Shown piece by piece: positions 10,508 to 21,303 of a DNA stretch of 64,000 nt. The stretch spans positions 8,994,109 to 9,058,108 of the forward strand of contig NC_088325.1 in assembly GCF_910592395.1 (NCBI RefSeq), read 5' to 3'. Origin of the DNA: Lineus longissimus. Taxonomy: Eukaryota > Nemertea > Pilidiophora > Heteronemertea > Lineidae. The first letter of the stretch is position 1. Every line of letters starts with the position of its first letter. The position numbers and the translations under genes were made by a program. The notes under the pieces are model-generated. The model was not told the origin of the DNA. It worked only from the letters and a program-made list of their open reading frames with translations, and searched no databases.

Positions 10508-11520
10508 ATGAGTGAAAGAATGTACTGTTATGTCTCTTTAGAGAAGTATTTTAGTAAAATGCAGTATTTCAGTCAAATGAAACAAAATGGTTACATTAGA
10601 CCAAGGGTTGAACCATTGATGACAATCTCTGAAGAAGATCCGGACAAAGTGCACAGAGCAGAGCTCGATCTTACAATAACACCTATGAAACAGTATGATA
10701 CATTCACAGGAAGTGATGCTCAATTGTGCCATAACTGCAAACGATGGACACTTTTTGAATGCCAGAAAAAACTGAATTTTGACAGACCGGCCAAGCAACT
10801 CTACACATACTGCAGGAATTGCAATTCGACCACTTACAGTGATGACTTTAAGAATCCAGAAATCACTATTGAGAACAAAACACGTTACTTTGACCACATC
10901 ATCATAAACCTTGACCAGACACGTCTGTCAGATTTATTGGTAAATGATTTGAAACATTTTTTGAAAATAGGATTAAGGTTTACTTCTCAAGTCCAAGAAA
11001 ATGGCTCTGTGCGGCCAGCTATGAAAAAACAGTCCTGAATGCCTTACGATTTGGTATCGTTAAACTCAAACCCAATGATGTCTTACCTGGTCTAGAGTGT
11101 GACACTTATTTAGAAATTGAATTCATTAACAGAGCAATTGGTAAACCTCAGTTGACCAAAGAAAATTTCACAGATCTCAGAATGGTTTTCTTGGCATTCC
11201 TCAAATATCTTCATTACAGGGGAGTTAAAATTAACATAAATTACAAGCTGTTTTTACACCAAGCATTTAAAGCATTGAAAATTGATTATGTGGTATTGAA
11301 ACCGAATCCAACTGATAAGGCCCGACTGGATGATTTGAACTCTCTATGGTCTGGTTTCTCAGGAAGTATTTTCTTCAAAAATTACAGGCTTGAATATGAA
11401 AATGAACAAGCAATCGATAAACAAAGTGAAATTTTATTGAAGGCATTAGAGGTGCAAGATACCAGTAAATGTTACCCTTTACCATGTAGTCTAGAACTTG
11501 CAATTCTGTCCAGGAACTAG
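10508..11520 (+). pseudogene. Polinton hypothetical protein, frameshifted
   Basis: Two overlapping open frames make one gene of about 335 residues. The first (from 10508) contains CHNCKRW and CRNCNS, two CxxC knuckles about 30 residues apart, suggesting a zinc-binding fold. The frame is lost near 10970 and resumes as IKVYFSSPRKWLCAASYEK through to the stop at 11520. A one-base deletion explains the break. Nothing in the sequence identifies a function. It sits between the zinc-ribbon gene and the Q/N-rich ORF. Confidence 0.6.
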
Positions 11521-11576
11521 ATATCCTCTTTCTGGTAATTAGGACTTTTCCTGTAAAGGATTTTCCGTTCAAATAA

Positions 11577-11933
11577 ATGAATAATCAGACATCAACGATA
11601 ATTGAGCAGCAAATGAAACAAATCGGAGTAATCCCAGTTAATGGAGTGACTCCAGTTAATTCTAGTTCAAATCTAGCTAATCCCATTGCAACTAATTACC
11701 AACAGAATGCAGCTAACTTTCAACAGAACACTGCTAATTACCAACAGAATTACACAACAAAACAACAAGCTTCTAACAAGGCGTTAAATAGTTCAAATTT
11801 AGTTAGTTCTAGTCAAGGTCTAGTTAACACTAGTCAAGGTCTAGTTAACACTGATTGTCAACAAAATTTAACTGATAGTGGCCTTAAAGCTAATTTAACT
11901 GAAAATGGCCTTAAAGCTAAACAAGACCTCTAA
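11577..11933 (+). CDS. Q/N/S-rich low-complexity Polinton protein
   Basis: 118 residues, dominated by Asn, Gln, Ser and Thr, with short internal repeats such as SQGLVNTSQGLVNT and NYQQN. No domain recognised. The start codon is in the TAAATG context. The frame continues past the TAA at 11931 into the next ORF without a shift, so the two may once have been one protein with a disordered N-terminus. Low complexity makes homology uninformative. Confidence 0.55.
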   Translation: MNNQTSTIIEQQMKQIGVIPVNGVTPVNSSSNLANPIATNYQQNAANFQQNTANYQQNYTTKQQASNKALNSSNLVSSSQGLVNTSQGLVNTDCQQNLTDSGLKANLTENGLKAKQDL

Positions 11934-11939
11934 GTTCTG

Positions 11940-12176
11940 GTGGCAACAGGTAAAAGCAAGGATTTCCTGAATAAACAGTTTACATTTAATGATTTAGACG
12001 CAATGAATGAGAAGGAAGTATTGAAACACCATAGAATCTACCAGACAAAGATGGCTGCCAGACTTAACGAATCATTGGGTAAGACAGTATTAAAAACTTA
12101 CACTAAATTAACAACGTTTTTCTGGCCTGTTGATGACGAAGACCAGCTGTATGAAGACCTAAGAAATGCTGGTTAA
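11940..12176 (+). CDS. Polinton small conserved protein
   Basis: The stretch LNKQFTFNDLDAMNEKEVLKHH followed by YQTKMAARLNESLGKTVLKTYTKL resembles a small alpha-helical protein that recurs in Polintons and adintoviruses; its role is not known to me. It lies in the same frame as the preceding Q/N-rich ORF, with TAA and a few codons between them. No ATG precedes 12003, so it is either read as an extension of the upstream ORF or starts at that internal Met. Confidence 0.5.
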   Translation: MATGKSKDFLNKQFTFNDLDAMNEKEVLKHHRIYQTKMAARLNESLGKTVLKTYTKLTTFFWPVDDEDQLYEDLRNAG

Positions 12177-12184
12177 GTTTGAGA

Positions 12185-12352
12185 ATGGGTTCACTAACTG
12201 CTCTTGCCTCATCAACACTGATCACTTTAGGGCATTGCCAAGAAACAAAATCTGCTAGTGAAAATGAAAATTTCATAAGATTAAATGGAAGTGGAACCGA
12301 ACAAAGTCCAGAGATCAGAGCCCGAGAGCATAGCTCGAGTGACGGACAGTGA
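12185..12352 (+). CDS. Possible short secreted or membrane ORF
   Basis: A 55-codon ORF starting MGSLTALASSTLITLGHC, a hydrophobic N-terminus that could be a signal or anchor. It overlaps the start of the next gene in another frame. It may be a real small gene or the displaced N-terminus of its neighbour. Confidence 0.3.
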   Translation: MGSLTALASSTLITLGHCQETKSASENENFIRLNGSGTEQSPEIRAREHSSSDGQ

Positions 12353-12797
12353 AAAGCCCCTTAAGGGAGCAAGATCAGAAAAACAAATTGCATGGTCTCG
12401 AGAATTAGGTAAAAGATCTCAGGAATTCAAGAAGTCAAAAAAGGAGATGTTTACTGGGAAAGACGATGAACCCAGGAAAGAAGATGAAAATACTGAAAGT
12501 ACTGAAAATACTGAAAGTACTGGTATCAATTCGGTCAAAGTCGAAAGAGCAGAGCTCGATAAGCCTGAGGTTACCACAAATACTGGAAGTTCCAGGAGTA
12601 CAACACTGTATGTCATTTTAGCTGCATTTGGTTTTGCAGTCATCATTTACTGCTATCCTAAGATTAAAACTAACAAGAAAGTACTAGTAGGTAGTAAACC
12701 AGAAGGATATAAATTAAAAGTTAGTAAACAAGAAGGTAGTAAACCAGAAGGGTGTTACACAACTCCTAAAACATGTAATCTTAGTTTAATGGAGTAG
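12285..12797 (+). CDS. Polinton single-pass membrane protein with basic motif
   Basis: 170 residues. The N-terminal half has SEKQIAWSRELGKRSQEFKK, a basic segment that I recall from small Polinton and adintovirus proteins. A Glu/Asn/Thr/Ser-rich linker follows (TESTENTEST), then one hydrophobic helix LYVILAAFGFAVIIYCY (about 108-124) and a Lys-rich tail with repeats of SKPEG. This predicts a membrane-anchored protein, perhaps virion-associated. The ATG is within TTAAATGG, another TAAATG start. It converges on the next gene with 26 bp between stops. Confidence 0.65.
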   Translation: MEVEPNKVQRSEPESIARVTDSEKPLKGARSEKQIAWSRELGKRSQEFKKSKKEMFTGKDDEPRKEDENTESTENTESTGINSVKVERAELDKPEVTTNTGSSRSTTLYVILAAFGFAVIIYCYPKIKTNKKVLVGSKPEGYKLKVSKQEGSKPEGCYTTPKTCNLSLME

Positions 12798-12823
12798 AAT
12801 TTATTCAAGTGATACAGCAAGAA

Positions 12824-13726
12824 TTATTCAAACACACTATTCTTAGTTTCAAGTGAAAAAATTAAAGTAACTGAGCTACCTCTGAAAATAACTATTTTAC
12901 CATTCTCATCAGTGATTTCAAAGTTGACATGATTTGTACATTTTTTGTTCACTATTTTCTTACAATTGAGTTCATATCTCTGGTATCGTAACTGATCACC
13001 ATCTTCAACAGGAACGATACATAAAATGTCAGAAGGTTTATTGTTGTAGAGGGTCTTAGCTTTGTCAACCAAATTTGATCTTAAGAATAATTCTTTTCTG
13101 TAAAAGTTAAGTGGCTTGGCGGAGGAGTATTTTCCTTTCTTGTTGAACGCATCTTGTTTAAAGCCGAACCATTCATTTACCACATGCCCAATGTGTGAGG
13201 AGAATGTTTTGCCAGCTGGTGTATCATTTGCAACATCATGAAATATGATATCAAGGTCAAAGCATTTGTCCTCTGTAAGTTCAAGGACTAGACAATTTTT
13301 GTCACAGTAAATTTTAACATGGTTTATTCCATTTTCTTTTATGTATGTTTACTATTCCTCACAAAACGAACTTAAACTAAAATGTCGAGAGAGTGGAAAT
13401 GTAGATTGTCTTTTTTTTATCATTGTTCTAATAGATGGGTTATCTAAAAAATTCAAACAAAATTCATCTGGCGTCACACCGGGTGTATGGTTAATGTCTT
13501 CAATGCACTGTTCCATTATGGTTGCATTCAGTGCTTTTTTAAGCTTAAACTCTTCGTAAAGAAAGATGAATACTTGGGCACGCGCTGGCAGGATATCTCT
13601 TGCCCACCACGAGTTGTAAAGCGCTATCGTTTTCAAAGTGATCGATTTTATGTTCAATGGGTCTGTTAAGTGAAGCTCAAATATGGCTTCATCGCATTCA
13701 TTCTCAAAAATTATTATGAAGTTCAT
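12824..13726 (-). pseudogene. Second penton-like minor capsid protein, with stops
   Basis: One frame runs from the ATG at 13726 to 12824 (about 300 codons) but is broken by adjacent TAG TAA at 13346-13351. The C-terminal part shows KPLNFYRKELFLRSN, NNKPSDILCIVPVE and NFEITDENGKIVIFRGSSV. The penton gene at 23580-24334 has RPINFRPMN, NGKPSDVLATRPIK and NIRLTDENNDIFDLNGFDV in the same order and spacing, so the two are paralogues of the jelly-roll minor capsid type. The N-terminal half is more divergent. No in-frame ATG follows the stops, so I call it broken rather than two genes. Confidence 0.6.
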
Positions 13727-15709
13727 TTCTATTTAATTAGTTTAACATTCATTAAGGTTAAACATTAATTAAATCACTGTAATCAATGTATTTTTCATAG
13801 TACATACCGAAAGGCAATGTAGAGATGCCATCATCTAAGATGAAACGCTTATCATCGAAAGGACTTAAGCTTTTCTTATCAATCTCTTCCAGATGCATTT
13901 GATGCTTTTCTGACCTCAGATGACGCATTTTGTGATTAAAAGTCTTAGTGTTTTCAAGACAATCAACGTAGTCATCAAATGTAATAGACTTCTTCACTAC
14001 ATTACTAGCGATTCCCTTCAATTTCTTTATTTCTGAATTTTTAGTCGAGTCTTGCTCTCCAGACATAATCTTGGTTCTGTACCCATACATCTTACTCCTC
14101 AAGGCAATGAATTCTATCATTTCGTCTCCTCCCAGCTCATCCTTAAAGTAGCCTAGAACTTTCTTCTTGCTAGTGTCGTAAAGAGGGTGATCCTTTTGGT
14201 AATTACTGAAGGCGAAGTGATCCTTTAACCCTTTGAGGTCTGCTGTTAAATCGTCTGTTTTGATCTTCAAAACGAAAGAATCCGTGTCCAAATAAAGAAG
14301 TTCTAGGTTTTTCTCACCAAAGTAAGGTTGTAGTATGTTGTAGTAGAATTCATACATCAGCAGCTTGGACAACTCGAGTACTGCAGCTCCTATGTAGATT
14401 GGCTTGTTAAACTTTATTGATGTTTTCCTCATGCAAATTGCCGCGCTACTTTCGTCAAATATGTTAATCGATGAAAACCTGGGACTTGCCATGAAGTTCT
14501 TGGCACTTTCTCCATCTGTCACCAGTTCAATTTCTACCCTGTTCCTTACGTTTTCACATGTCTTTCCGTAGAAAGCATTGTTCATTAATTTGAAGTAATA
14601 TTTCTCGAAATCAGTAGTTGAAGCCATCCTCTTTTTAGTGTTGAAGTCGATGTATGATTTCAACCACTTTGATTGTTTGAAACTGATGAAAGAATGGACC
14701 TTTTTTAGTGTCATTCCTTGCTTTAAGCAAAACTGTAAAAGTCTGTAATGCACGATGTAGTTGGTCTTGTCCTTCTGTGTGAGGATCAATTTTTCTACCC
14801 TTGACCTCTTCTCGTCACCAAGTAACTCTTTCTGGTAAGGGCTTAATTCGTCGTCGTCTATGAAAAGAGATTCTGGACAGAATGGAAAGTTCTTTGACTT
14901 GAACTTGATTTCCTCTGGATAAGCCAAATCTACTTCGAAAATATATCCTACTTAATTGTCTTTAGGAATTGACATGATATCCTGATATGTTATGTTTGCT
15001 TTGATCATGGTATCGTCAAACATTTGAAAACTGCCGTAAGGCTGACTTTCCATCATTGCCCAGCCATAGAGATTATTTGCGTCTATGTAGAGTAGTTTAT
15101 GGTGTTCATCTGCCTTGACATGTCTTGTTCCCATCACACCTGAAATTCCACCTCTTATTGCCTTTTCAAAAGTAAGTAGGATATCAGTATCGGTAAGAAG
15201 TTCGAGATTTATGTCTGTGTGTTTCAATCCGGCCAACCAGGTCAAGCCAGGTGCTGAATAGCAGTGACAAGGATCGATCTGAAAATTGTTTAAATTAACG
15301 TCCCTGAATTTCTCGAATAAATCAGCTAACAAAAGAACATCTGTTTTGAGGTACAGGTCGATGAACTCTCCATGATTTTTGATCTTGAAATGATCCCATA
15401 TGTCAGGATTTGGGTAAGACTGCCTTGTTATCTTAAAGTCACCATCTTCCATAGATTTGGTGATGTTGTCCAAGCCAGACTGTATGAATCTGTAAGAGTC
15501 TCAAAATTTAAAACAACCTAACTCAAATGAAATGTACTCTTCTGCGTTTTTAGCAAGAAGCTTCAGTTTCTTGCGTGACCTAGACATCAATTCTCTGATG
15601 AATAGGTGAGCATCGTAATTACTGAGAATGTGAAAAAAACACTGGAACGAACATGGCTTTCTTCTCGTTCAAGTTGCAAGCGTTGTGAGCAGCACCTCTG
15701 TATTTTCCA

Positions 15710-17651
15710 CACCTGTTAAGGCTTCCACTGAAATGAGTAGTACGATTAACTGATAATAGGGGGCTCCCATGGTGTTGGCCTACATTATGCTAATTAGGTA
15801 AACATGGGCAGCATGGCCAGGTTCACTGCACGGGGACTTTCTGTTGTTCATATATATTTGCCATCATGGGGATTGATTGTAGTGAGGGGGCCTAGAATGA
15901 TATCTTTTCCTGTTTAGGAGTAAACATTTGCATCAGCATGACAAACTTTTAATAACAATTCATGACAAAAACAAATTATTGCTATAAGTTGATCTTTATT
16001 ATGTTTGAAATAAATGCACAAGTATAATATTTATAAAAATCATACAATTCATAAATGTTGTAGTTGTACAGTATTTAAGCCATATCATAATGTAAAATAC
16101 TGAAATACAAGCTCTACTAAAAATTACATAGAATTTGTAAACCGTTCAAAAAAACTGCTCCAGCATCACCTCCACCCACAGTCTTTCTACGTCGCCTTTT
16201 ACTCGACCTTGAACTGCTAAAGGCATGGTGCCGGTGCACTCCATCGCCTCCTTTCGCACCATGGCGTCTCTCAGCCTTTTTCAACTCGGCCATGATGATA
16301 TAACCTGAAATAAGCAATTGATCGTAAATTATTCCACCATATCAAAAATATAAGGTTGAGTGAGACTATGGTTTTCTTTGACCTCATAAATTCAATGTAG
16401 AGTAATGTAAAACAAGCATTTTCTTAGACCCTAATGGTATTGGAAAAGATCGATTGAACTGTTTTTATACTTAGTTTTGATTGATATGTTTCTTTTCTTA
16501 TAGCAAGGGCCCTGACCATCCTTTCGTAATAATAACATGGGCTTTTGCATTTTTCTATATGATATAGACTATTTCCACGGTGGGAAAATGAATTCATACC
16601 AACTAAATCACTGACATGTAATTGATAAATTGATATGGCCAAGCTAGATGGGAGAGGGGGGGGGGGGGGGAGGTAGTAGAAAAAAATCAGATATATATTA
16701 AAAACTATGGTAAAAGTTATTGTCTATCTTGGCCTTCTCTTGACTCTATTTCAATTTCAGTAAATTATGTAATAATATCAACTGAATGCATTGAAATTCA
16801 CAGAAAAGCTTAATACAGAGAACACAATCCCCACCTATTCCCACCACAACCAAAATGGACTGAGCCAAGTTGTCCGCTAATCACAGAAAAACGAAAGCAA
16901 ACCGCCTGTTTTATATGTGAAAAGTTCAAATATCATGAATCATATCGTAAAGCACCAGAGGAAAATATATCTTCTTAATATCCCTGGCATTCTCTCAAGA
17001 TAATGCGATCTTTACATTAAGAAAATAACAAATTATTTGAGAAAGAAGGCCACAAGTTGAATGAAGACGCCATCTTGAACAGCTGAATGTGCTCATGATT
17101 TTGGAATATGAGCCCGCATGAATGACATGAGATTAAGAGAATGCCTGGGCCAAATTTGACAAATAAACTATCAAATGAAAGCAGAGATTAAATTCAACTT
17201 ACCTGTATAGTTCATTTTCCGAGGATATAAAAATGTTGAAGGAAAAAGAGGTCTAAACAGCGAGGATTCACATTCCTTGTTCTCAGGAACCATACAAGCT
17301 ATGAACATAATTTTTGGCCATTCCCGTGCCTGCTCTGTGATCACCTGGTTGAAATAAGCCAGTCAGAACCAAGGTCTGTAGTCCCAGGGCCCCAAGTTCA
17401 TAACATTTCTAACTTGACCAGAATTTCACGTACACCGATACATGCATAGGCCTTAATTGTATATTGGTATTTATATACACTGCAGAGTGGAATTGACCAC
17501 ATCTGAGTTCTATTTTTAGATATGCTGAATAGGTTAATTGCTGAGAGAATGCTGACATCTGTGGAGTGGTATTAGCCAATAGATACTGGGGATTAGGCCT
17601 AACCCAGGAGAACTGTTTCAATTGAAGATATGTGGATTCTTAACAGATGTG
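15710..17651. mobile_element. Unclassified 1.94-kb DNA transposon inside PolB
   Basis: The polymerase frame stops at AAT GGA AA and resumes with GGA AAA TAC, so TTTCCA (plus strand, 15704-15709 and 17652-17657) is duplicated around the insert. The ends are short inverted repeats, CACCTGTTAAG on the left and CTTAACAGATGTG on the right, differing by two bases. Inside I find no transposase. A G run lies at 16659-16670. Six-bp duplications with CAC..GTG ends do not match a superfamily I can name. A spliceosomal intron is unlikely because of the duplication and inverted ends. Confidence 0.8.
16117..17215 (-). CDS. Possible two-exon basic peptide in the 1.94-kb element
   Basis: The ATG at 17215 opens a 13-nt exon ending in ACAG before a GTAAGT donor (17203/17202). 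A TTATTTCAG acceptor allows joining at 16304 in the right phase to an ORF ending at 16117, 66 residues in total. The product is strongly basic in the middle (SSRSSKRRRRKT) with a His/Gly-rich segment before it. No domain recognised. Splice sites are good but the coding evidence is thin; it could be chance. Confidence 0.25.
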
Positions 17652-19256
17652 TTTCCATTGTAGTGATTGTGATCTTGAACTCTGTCATCACCTAAAAATT
17701 CATTGCAGTAGTAACAATTTGTTTCTTGTGGGTATCTCACCAAATCTTCGTCTGTCAGGATGAGAGGAATGTTGCAGTTCAGTAGAGTTGAGAACGTCTC
17801 TTCCATTCTGAGTAACCAGTTACAGAAAACGTCAACTACATCAGCACCCCTGTGACAGAGATACTCACTGGCGTAGATTTGTGGATAGTCAGAGCGAACG
17901 TAAACTCCAACTGCTGATGCAATCTGTTTGAATAGTTTTTTAGTGGTATCTGTCCGATTTGTATTACCATTGACTGTTGTGCTTATCGCTTCGAAATCAG
18001 CATAGATTACAAAGGGAACTCTGTTCTTGAATGAGTGCTTTTCAAACTTAAGTTGTGACCATTTACTATTCGGTTGAGGCAGACTGATCTTACAGTAATC
18101 GTGTTGTCCACATTTCAATTTATGTCTTTCTAGTGTAGATTTCTTGTAAAAGTAATTCATGCATCTCCTACAAATGAATACACTATTCCTGTCAGTCTTG
18201 AAGAATAGATTTATGTCTCTTATGTACATGAAATGATCCTTGAAATACAATAGATCGATAACATCATCATCATCGTGGTTCTTAGAGAGGTAGAGTGGTT
18301 CCAGCTTTGCGGAATAAATGCTTTTAGCCCATTCGTTCTCTAACTTGAACACATTAATCTTTATATCATTGTCTTGTTCGATCTTAGGGATATCCTTTTG
18401 AACGCACACAGGAAATGATTTGATCTTTATCGAGCTTTCATACATCTTGTAGGGGTTAATTTCTGTTGCATTAAAACTTTTTTGCCTCTCACACGAAATG
18501 CTGTCGTGGTATTTGGCAGCCAAAAGACTCCACAGAAAACATTTCTCATCATTTGATTGCACATTAATGACAGCTTTAGTTCGGAATGGTAAACTAGTGT
18601 AGTGACCGCCTTTACATTTCTTGTAGGAACATATCGTAAGATCGCACGACATGATTTCATTGAAACTCAGTCCGCTTCCTTCGAAGTATCGTTCCTCAAT
18701 CGCGGCCTTTATGTAGTTCAATTGACTGGTTATGGCATAAATTGTCTGGTTTCTTGAAATTATGCTTTCCATGGGAGATTGAATAGGATAGATAACCTGT
18801 TCGCCAGACCTGTCAAATTCAGCTTTAACTGAAATACTTATTTTATGATGGTAATCAGTTAGCTTGAAGAGAATTTCTTCCAGTTTACCTCTGTACTCGT
18901 AAACGTGTTTTGCCGGTTTGCTAATTTTCAGACGAATGGTAACAACTGGCTTACCAAATTCTTTTACATCTTCGATATCCTTCACATTCTTTATGCTCTC
19001 CAATTCCTTAGCCTCGAATTCAAGTTTCTTGGTATCTTGTAGTAGAATAGGGTTAGGTAAACGCAGTGAACGAGAACTCGAGTCGGACTGGCTTGTTAAC
19101 TCCATTTGATTGTCTTTCATTCTTTGATGACCTTTGGTTTTCCTATGTGCTGAAAGATTCCTGTATGATATCTCCTTGTTACATGTTGAACAATGTATTT
19201 TCTCACTTTTATCAACCATTTCTATTTAGGATAACAAAAGTTATTAAATTACATTT

Positions 19257-20036
19257 TCAGACATTTTCAACATACATCGGGGGTGCTGATGGCAATAATG
19301 CTGATCCCAGTAATGGTGACACTAGTAAATCAGGTGTTGGGAATGGTTGAGGATAATAGTGATAATGGTTATTAATTACTGTGACTTCAGTTTCTGTATC
19401 ATCTCTGTTTGTGCCAGTTTTTTTCCTTCTTCTAAAAAAGTTGAAAAACAGCTGAACTTGCCTCCCTCTGTTTTTTCTGATGGCATTTTTCATGGCAATG
19501 CATTTTTCCTTTTCTTTGAGAATCAATGTAAACTCATCTGTTGAAATGTGTGAATCACTCATTGCCTTACTTACCAGATCATTGATGGAGTTAAGTTTTG
19601 AAATTGCCAACATTCCAATCTTCTCATGTTTTTCAATTTTCTTCAGGATATCTTTTTTCTTCCAACTTAGGGCTGAGGAGATAATGGCGCTCCCAATGGT
19701 CACTCCACCAAGTGCAAACCCTATCGGTGCAGTGATGACACCAGCCAGTGCAGACACACCAACTGAGCCAGCCGCAATGCTTACAAAATTAAGACTATGA
19801 CTAATGCCAGTAATTACGCTAAATGCTTTTTTGTACTTTGAAAATATCTTTCTTCTAAATTCAATCTCGCCTTCTAAGAAACTCTTAACCTCACATATTT
19901 GTTGTAGTCTGAAAGCCTGAGGGTTACTTTCTGTGTGCTTTTCAGACCTTTCATAGCTTAAATGACTTTCAGAGTTTAAATGACTTTCAGAGTTTAAATT
20001 ACTTAAATTTGGATAAACCTTGTTGTCTCCGTCCAT
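19257..20036 (-). CDS. Polinton conserved protein with hydrophobic core
   Basis: 259 residues in a clean frame. A polar N-terminal region with short repeats (LNSESHLNSESH) is followed by a long hydrophobic segment, about 85-125 (SVGVSALAGVITAPIGFALGG), likely one or two membrane helices. A Lys-rich helical part follows, including WKKKDILKKIEKHEKIGMLA. A Tyr/Pro-rich tail (NHYHYYPQPFPTP) closes the protein. The pattern is familiar from other metazoan Polintons; function unknown. The start is in TTAAATGG. One of the few Polinton genes here without a break. Lies directly upstream of PolB on the same strand. Confidence 0.7.
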   Translation of the reverse strand: MDGDNKVYPNLSNLNSESHLNSESHLSYERSEKHTESNPQAFRLQQICEVKSFLEGEIEFRRKIFSKYKKAFSVITGISHSLNFVSIAAGSVGVSALAGVITAPIGFALGGVTIGSAIISSALSWKKKDILKKIEKHEKIGMLAISKLNSINDLVSKAMSDSHISTDEFTLILKEKEKCIAMKNAIRKNRGRQVQLFFNFFRRRKKTGTNRDDTETEVTVINNHYHYYPQPFPTPDLLVSPLLGSALLPSAPPMYVENV

Positions 20037-20040
20037 TTAA

Positions 20041-20346
20041 TTAGTGGGAATAACTAGAATCAGTTGTTCTGACATTTCTGGTGTTTAGTGTTGATCTTGC
20101 AGACACTACAGGTTTTTGAAGTACATTAAATTTTAAAGGTTTTTCGACCACAACAGGGTTTAAAGGTTTTTCAGGCTCAGCAGGTTTTTCGGGCTCAGCA
20201 GGTTTTTCGGGCTAAGCAGGTTTTAAAGGGGTTTCAGGCTCAGTCTCCAACTTTGACTCTTCTTCTGCATCTAATTCTCTATGAAATCGTTCTAATCTTT
20301 CTTTCCAATTACGTGGTCGTTTTGTGTAACCCCAAGTTCTATTCAT
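20041..20346 (-). pseudogene. Small Pro/Glu/Lys-repeat protein with a stop
   Basis: The ATG in ATAAATG opens TWGYTKRPRNWKERLERFHREL, an N-terminal motif seen in small Polinton proteins. Tandem PEKPAE repeats follow, with TAG at 20212-20214 inside the repeats. The same frame then continues for 56 codons to TAA at 20041. The stop is one change away from the Glu codon that the other repeat copies carry. No function known. Confidence 0.5.
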
Positions 20347-20435
20347 TTATTCAGATTAAAAATCTAATGTACACATAAATTAACATTTACTGTAATTTAC
20401 ACATAAATTAACATTTACTGTAATGTACACATAAA

Positions 20436-21271
20436 TTAATTAAGTAGAAGCATATTGTTAAACTCGGGGTTACCCCAAAAATACTTATTTGTTATCATTT
20501 TCCACTCTTTTATCACGTTTTGGTCTTGATAGTCAAACCAGTTTTCATTATGCTTATTGACCATAAAGTTAATTGAGCGGCCCAATTGCTCTTTGAAAAT
20601 ACTCAAGTCGACTGTGGAACTCTTCTGCCTGTTTTGTGTTTTAGACATTGGCCGAATGTTAAACCAAGAGTAACACAGTTCTGGATGATCTTTGAATTCC
20701 TTGATTGGTAAAACATGATCCAACTCCTCTTCAATTATTCGAACTCTGTTCTCGGGACTTTGTCCTATTGTAGATAGACCCTTTGGTAGTCTAACCAATC
20801 CATGAAGAACTCATTGGAACAACCTAGACGTAATTCCGAGTTACCAGTACACTCTTCATTGGCTATTCTGTTGAGGTCAACTCTGGCTTTATGACTGTCT
20901 CTATTACCATTTTTATCAAGATAACCTTTGTAGTATGAATTAAAACAAGCTCTACATTCACGTCTTTTTCCTTCTTTACCGAATTCACCATCACTTAGTA
21001 ATTTCACTTCTCCACATTTACCACATGTCTTGGTTAACGTGGAACCACATAATTTACAATAATCCAGTAAATTGCCTCTTCTGTTCTTTTCAAATTCACT
21101 TTCAGGTTTTGTTGCATTGCACTTAACACATTTAAATGTAGGCCCTGAAACTACTGGTTGATACCGATTAACAGGATACTGATAAACATGATATCGATTA
21201 ACAGGATACTGATAAACATTGACAGTACCATAGTTATTGTTAAATACCTGTCCTTCCATTTGGCTCTCCAT
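20436..21271 (-). pseudogene. HNH-type nuclease-like protein with zinc ribbons, frameshifted
   Basis: The N-terminal frame (from 21271) has three CxxC pairs (CVKCNATK, CKLCGSTLTKTCGKCG, CRACFNSYY), then RIANEECTGNSELRLGCSNEFFMDWL. The frame changes near 20790. The second part has ELDHVLPIKEF and CYSWFNIRPMSKTQNRQK, the pattern of HNH proteins of large DNA viruses (DH, then N and K). About 275 residues in all. Such enzymes nick or cut DNA; the role in a Polinton is not known. The start is in TTTAAATGG. Confidence 0.6.
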
Positions 21272-21303
21272 TTAAATGATAAAATCTTTTTAAATTATGT
21301 TTT

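Larger units (their letters stand above)
13758..19219 (-). pseudogene. Protein-primed family B DNA polymerase, interrupted
   Basis: About 1,150 codons in total, read from 19219 to 13758. The N-terminus has a C2H2 finger (CSTCNKEISYRNLSAH) and a second one near residue 355 (CRRCMNYFYKKSTLERH). The exonuclease region follows (PFVIYADFEA), then DHNHYNG at the insertion. Motif A is LLYIDANNLYGWAM, motif B is KLMNNAFYGKT, motif C is LYLDTDSFV, and YLKTDVLLLADLFEKFR is the usual preceding block. Breaks: the 1,942-bp insert at 15710-17651, a frameshift in a T run near 15641, TGA near 15503 and TAA at 14952. Catalytic residues are preserved. The intact enzyme would copy the element from a protein primer. 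Confidence 0.93.

Noticed and set aside
15710-17651. Spliceosomal intron in PolB
   Set aside because: The interval has a 6-bp target duplication and inverted ends and no GT..AG borders at the frame break.
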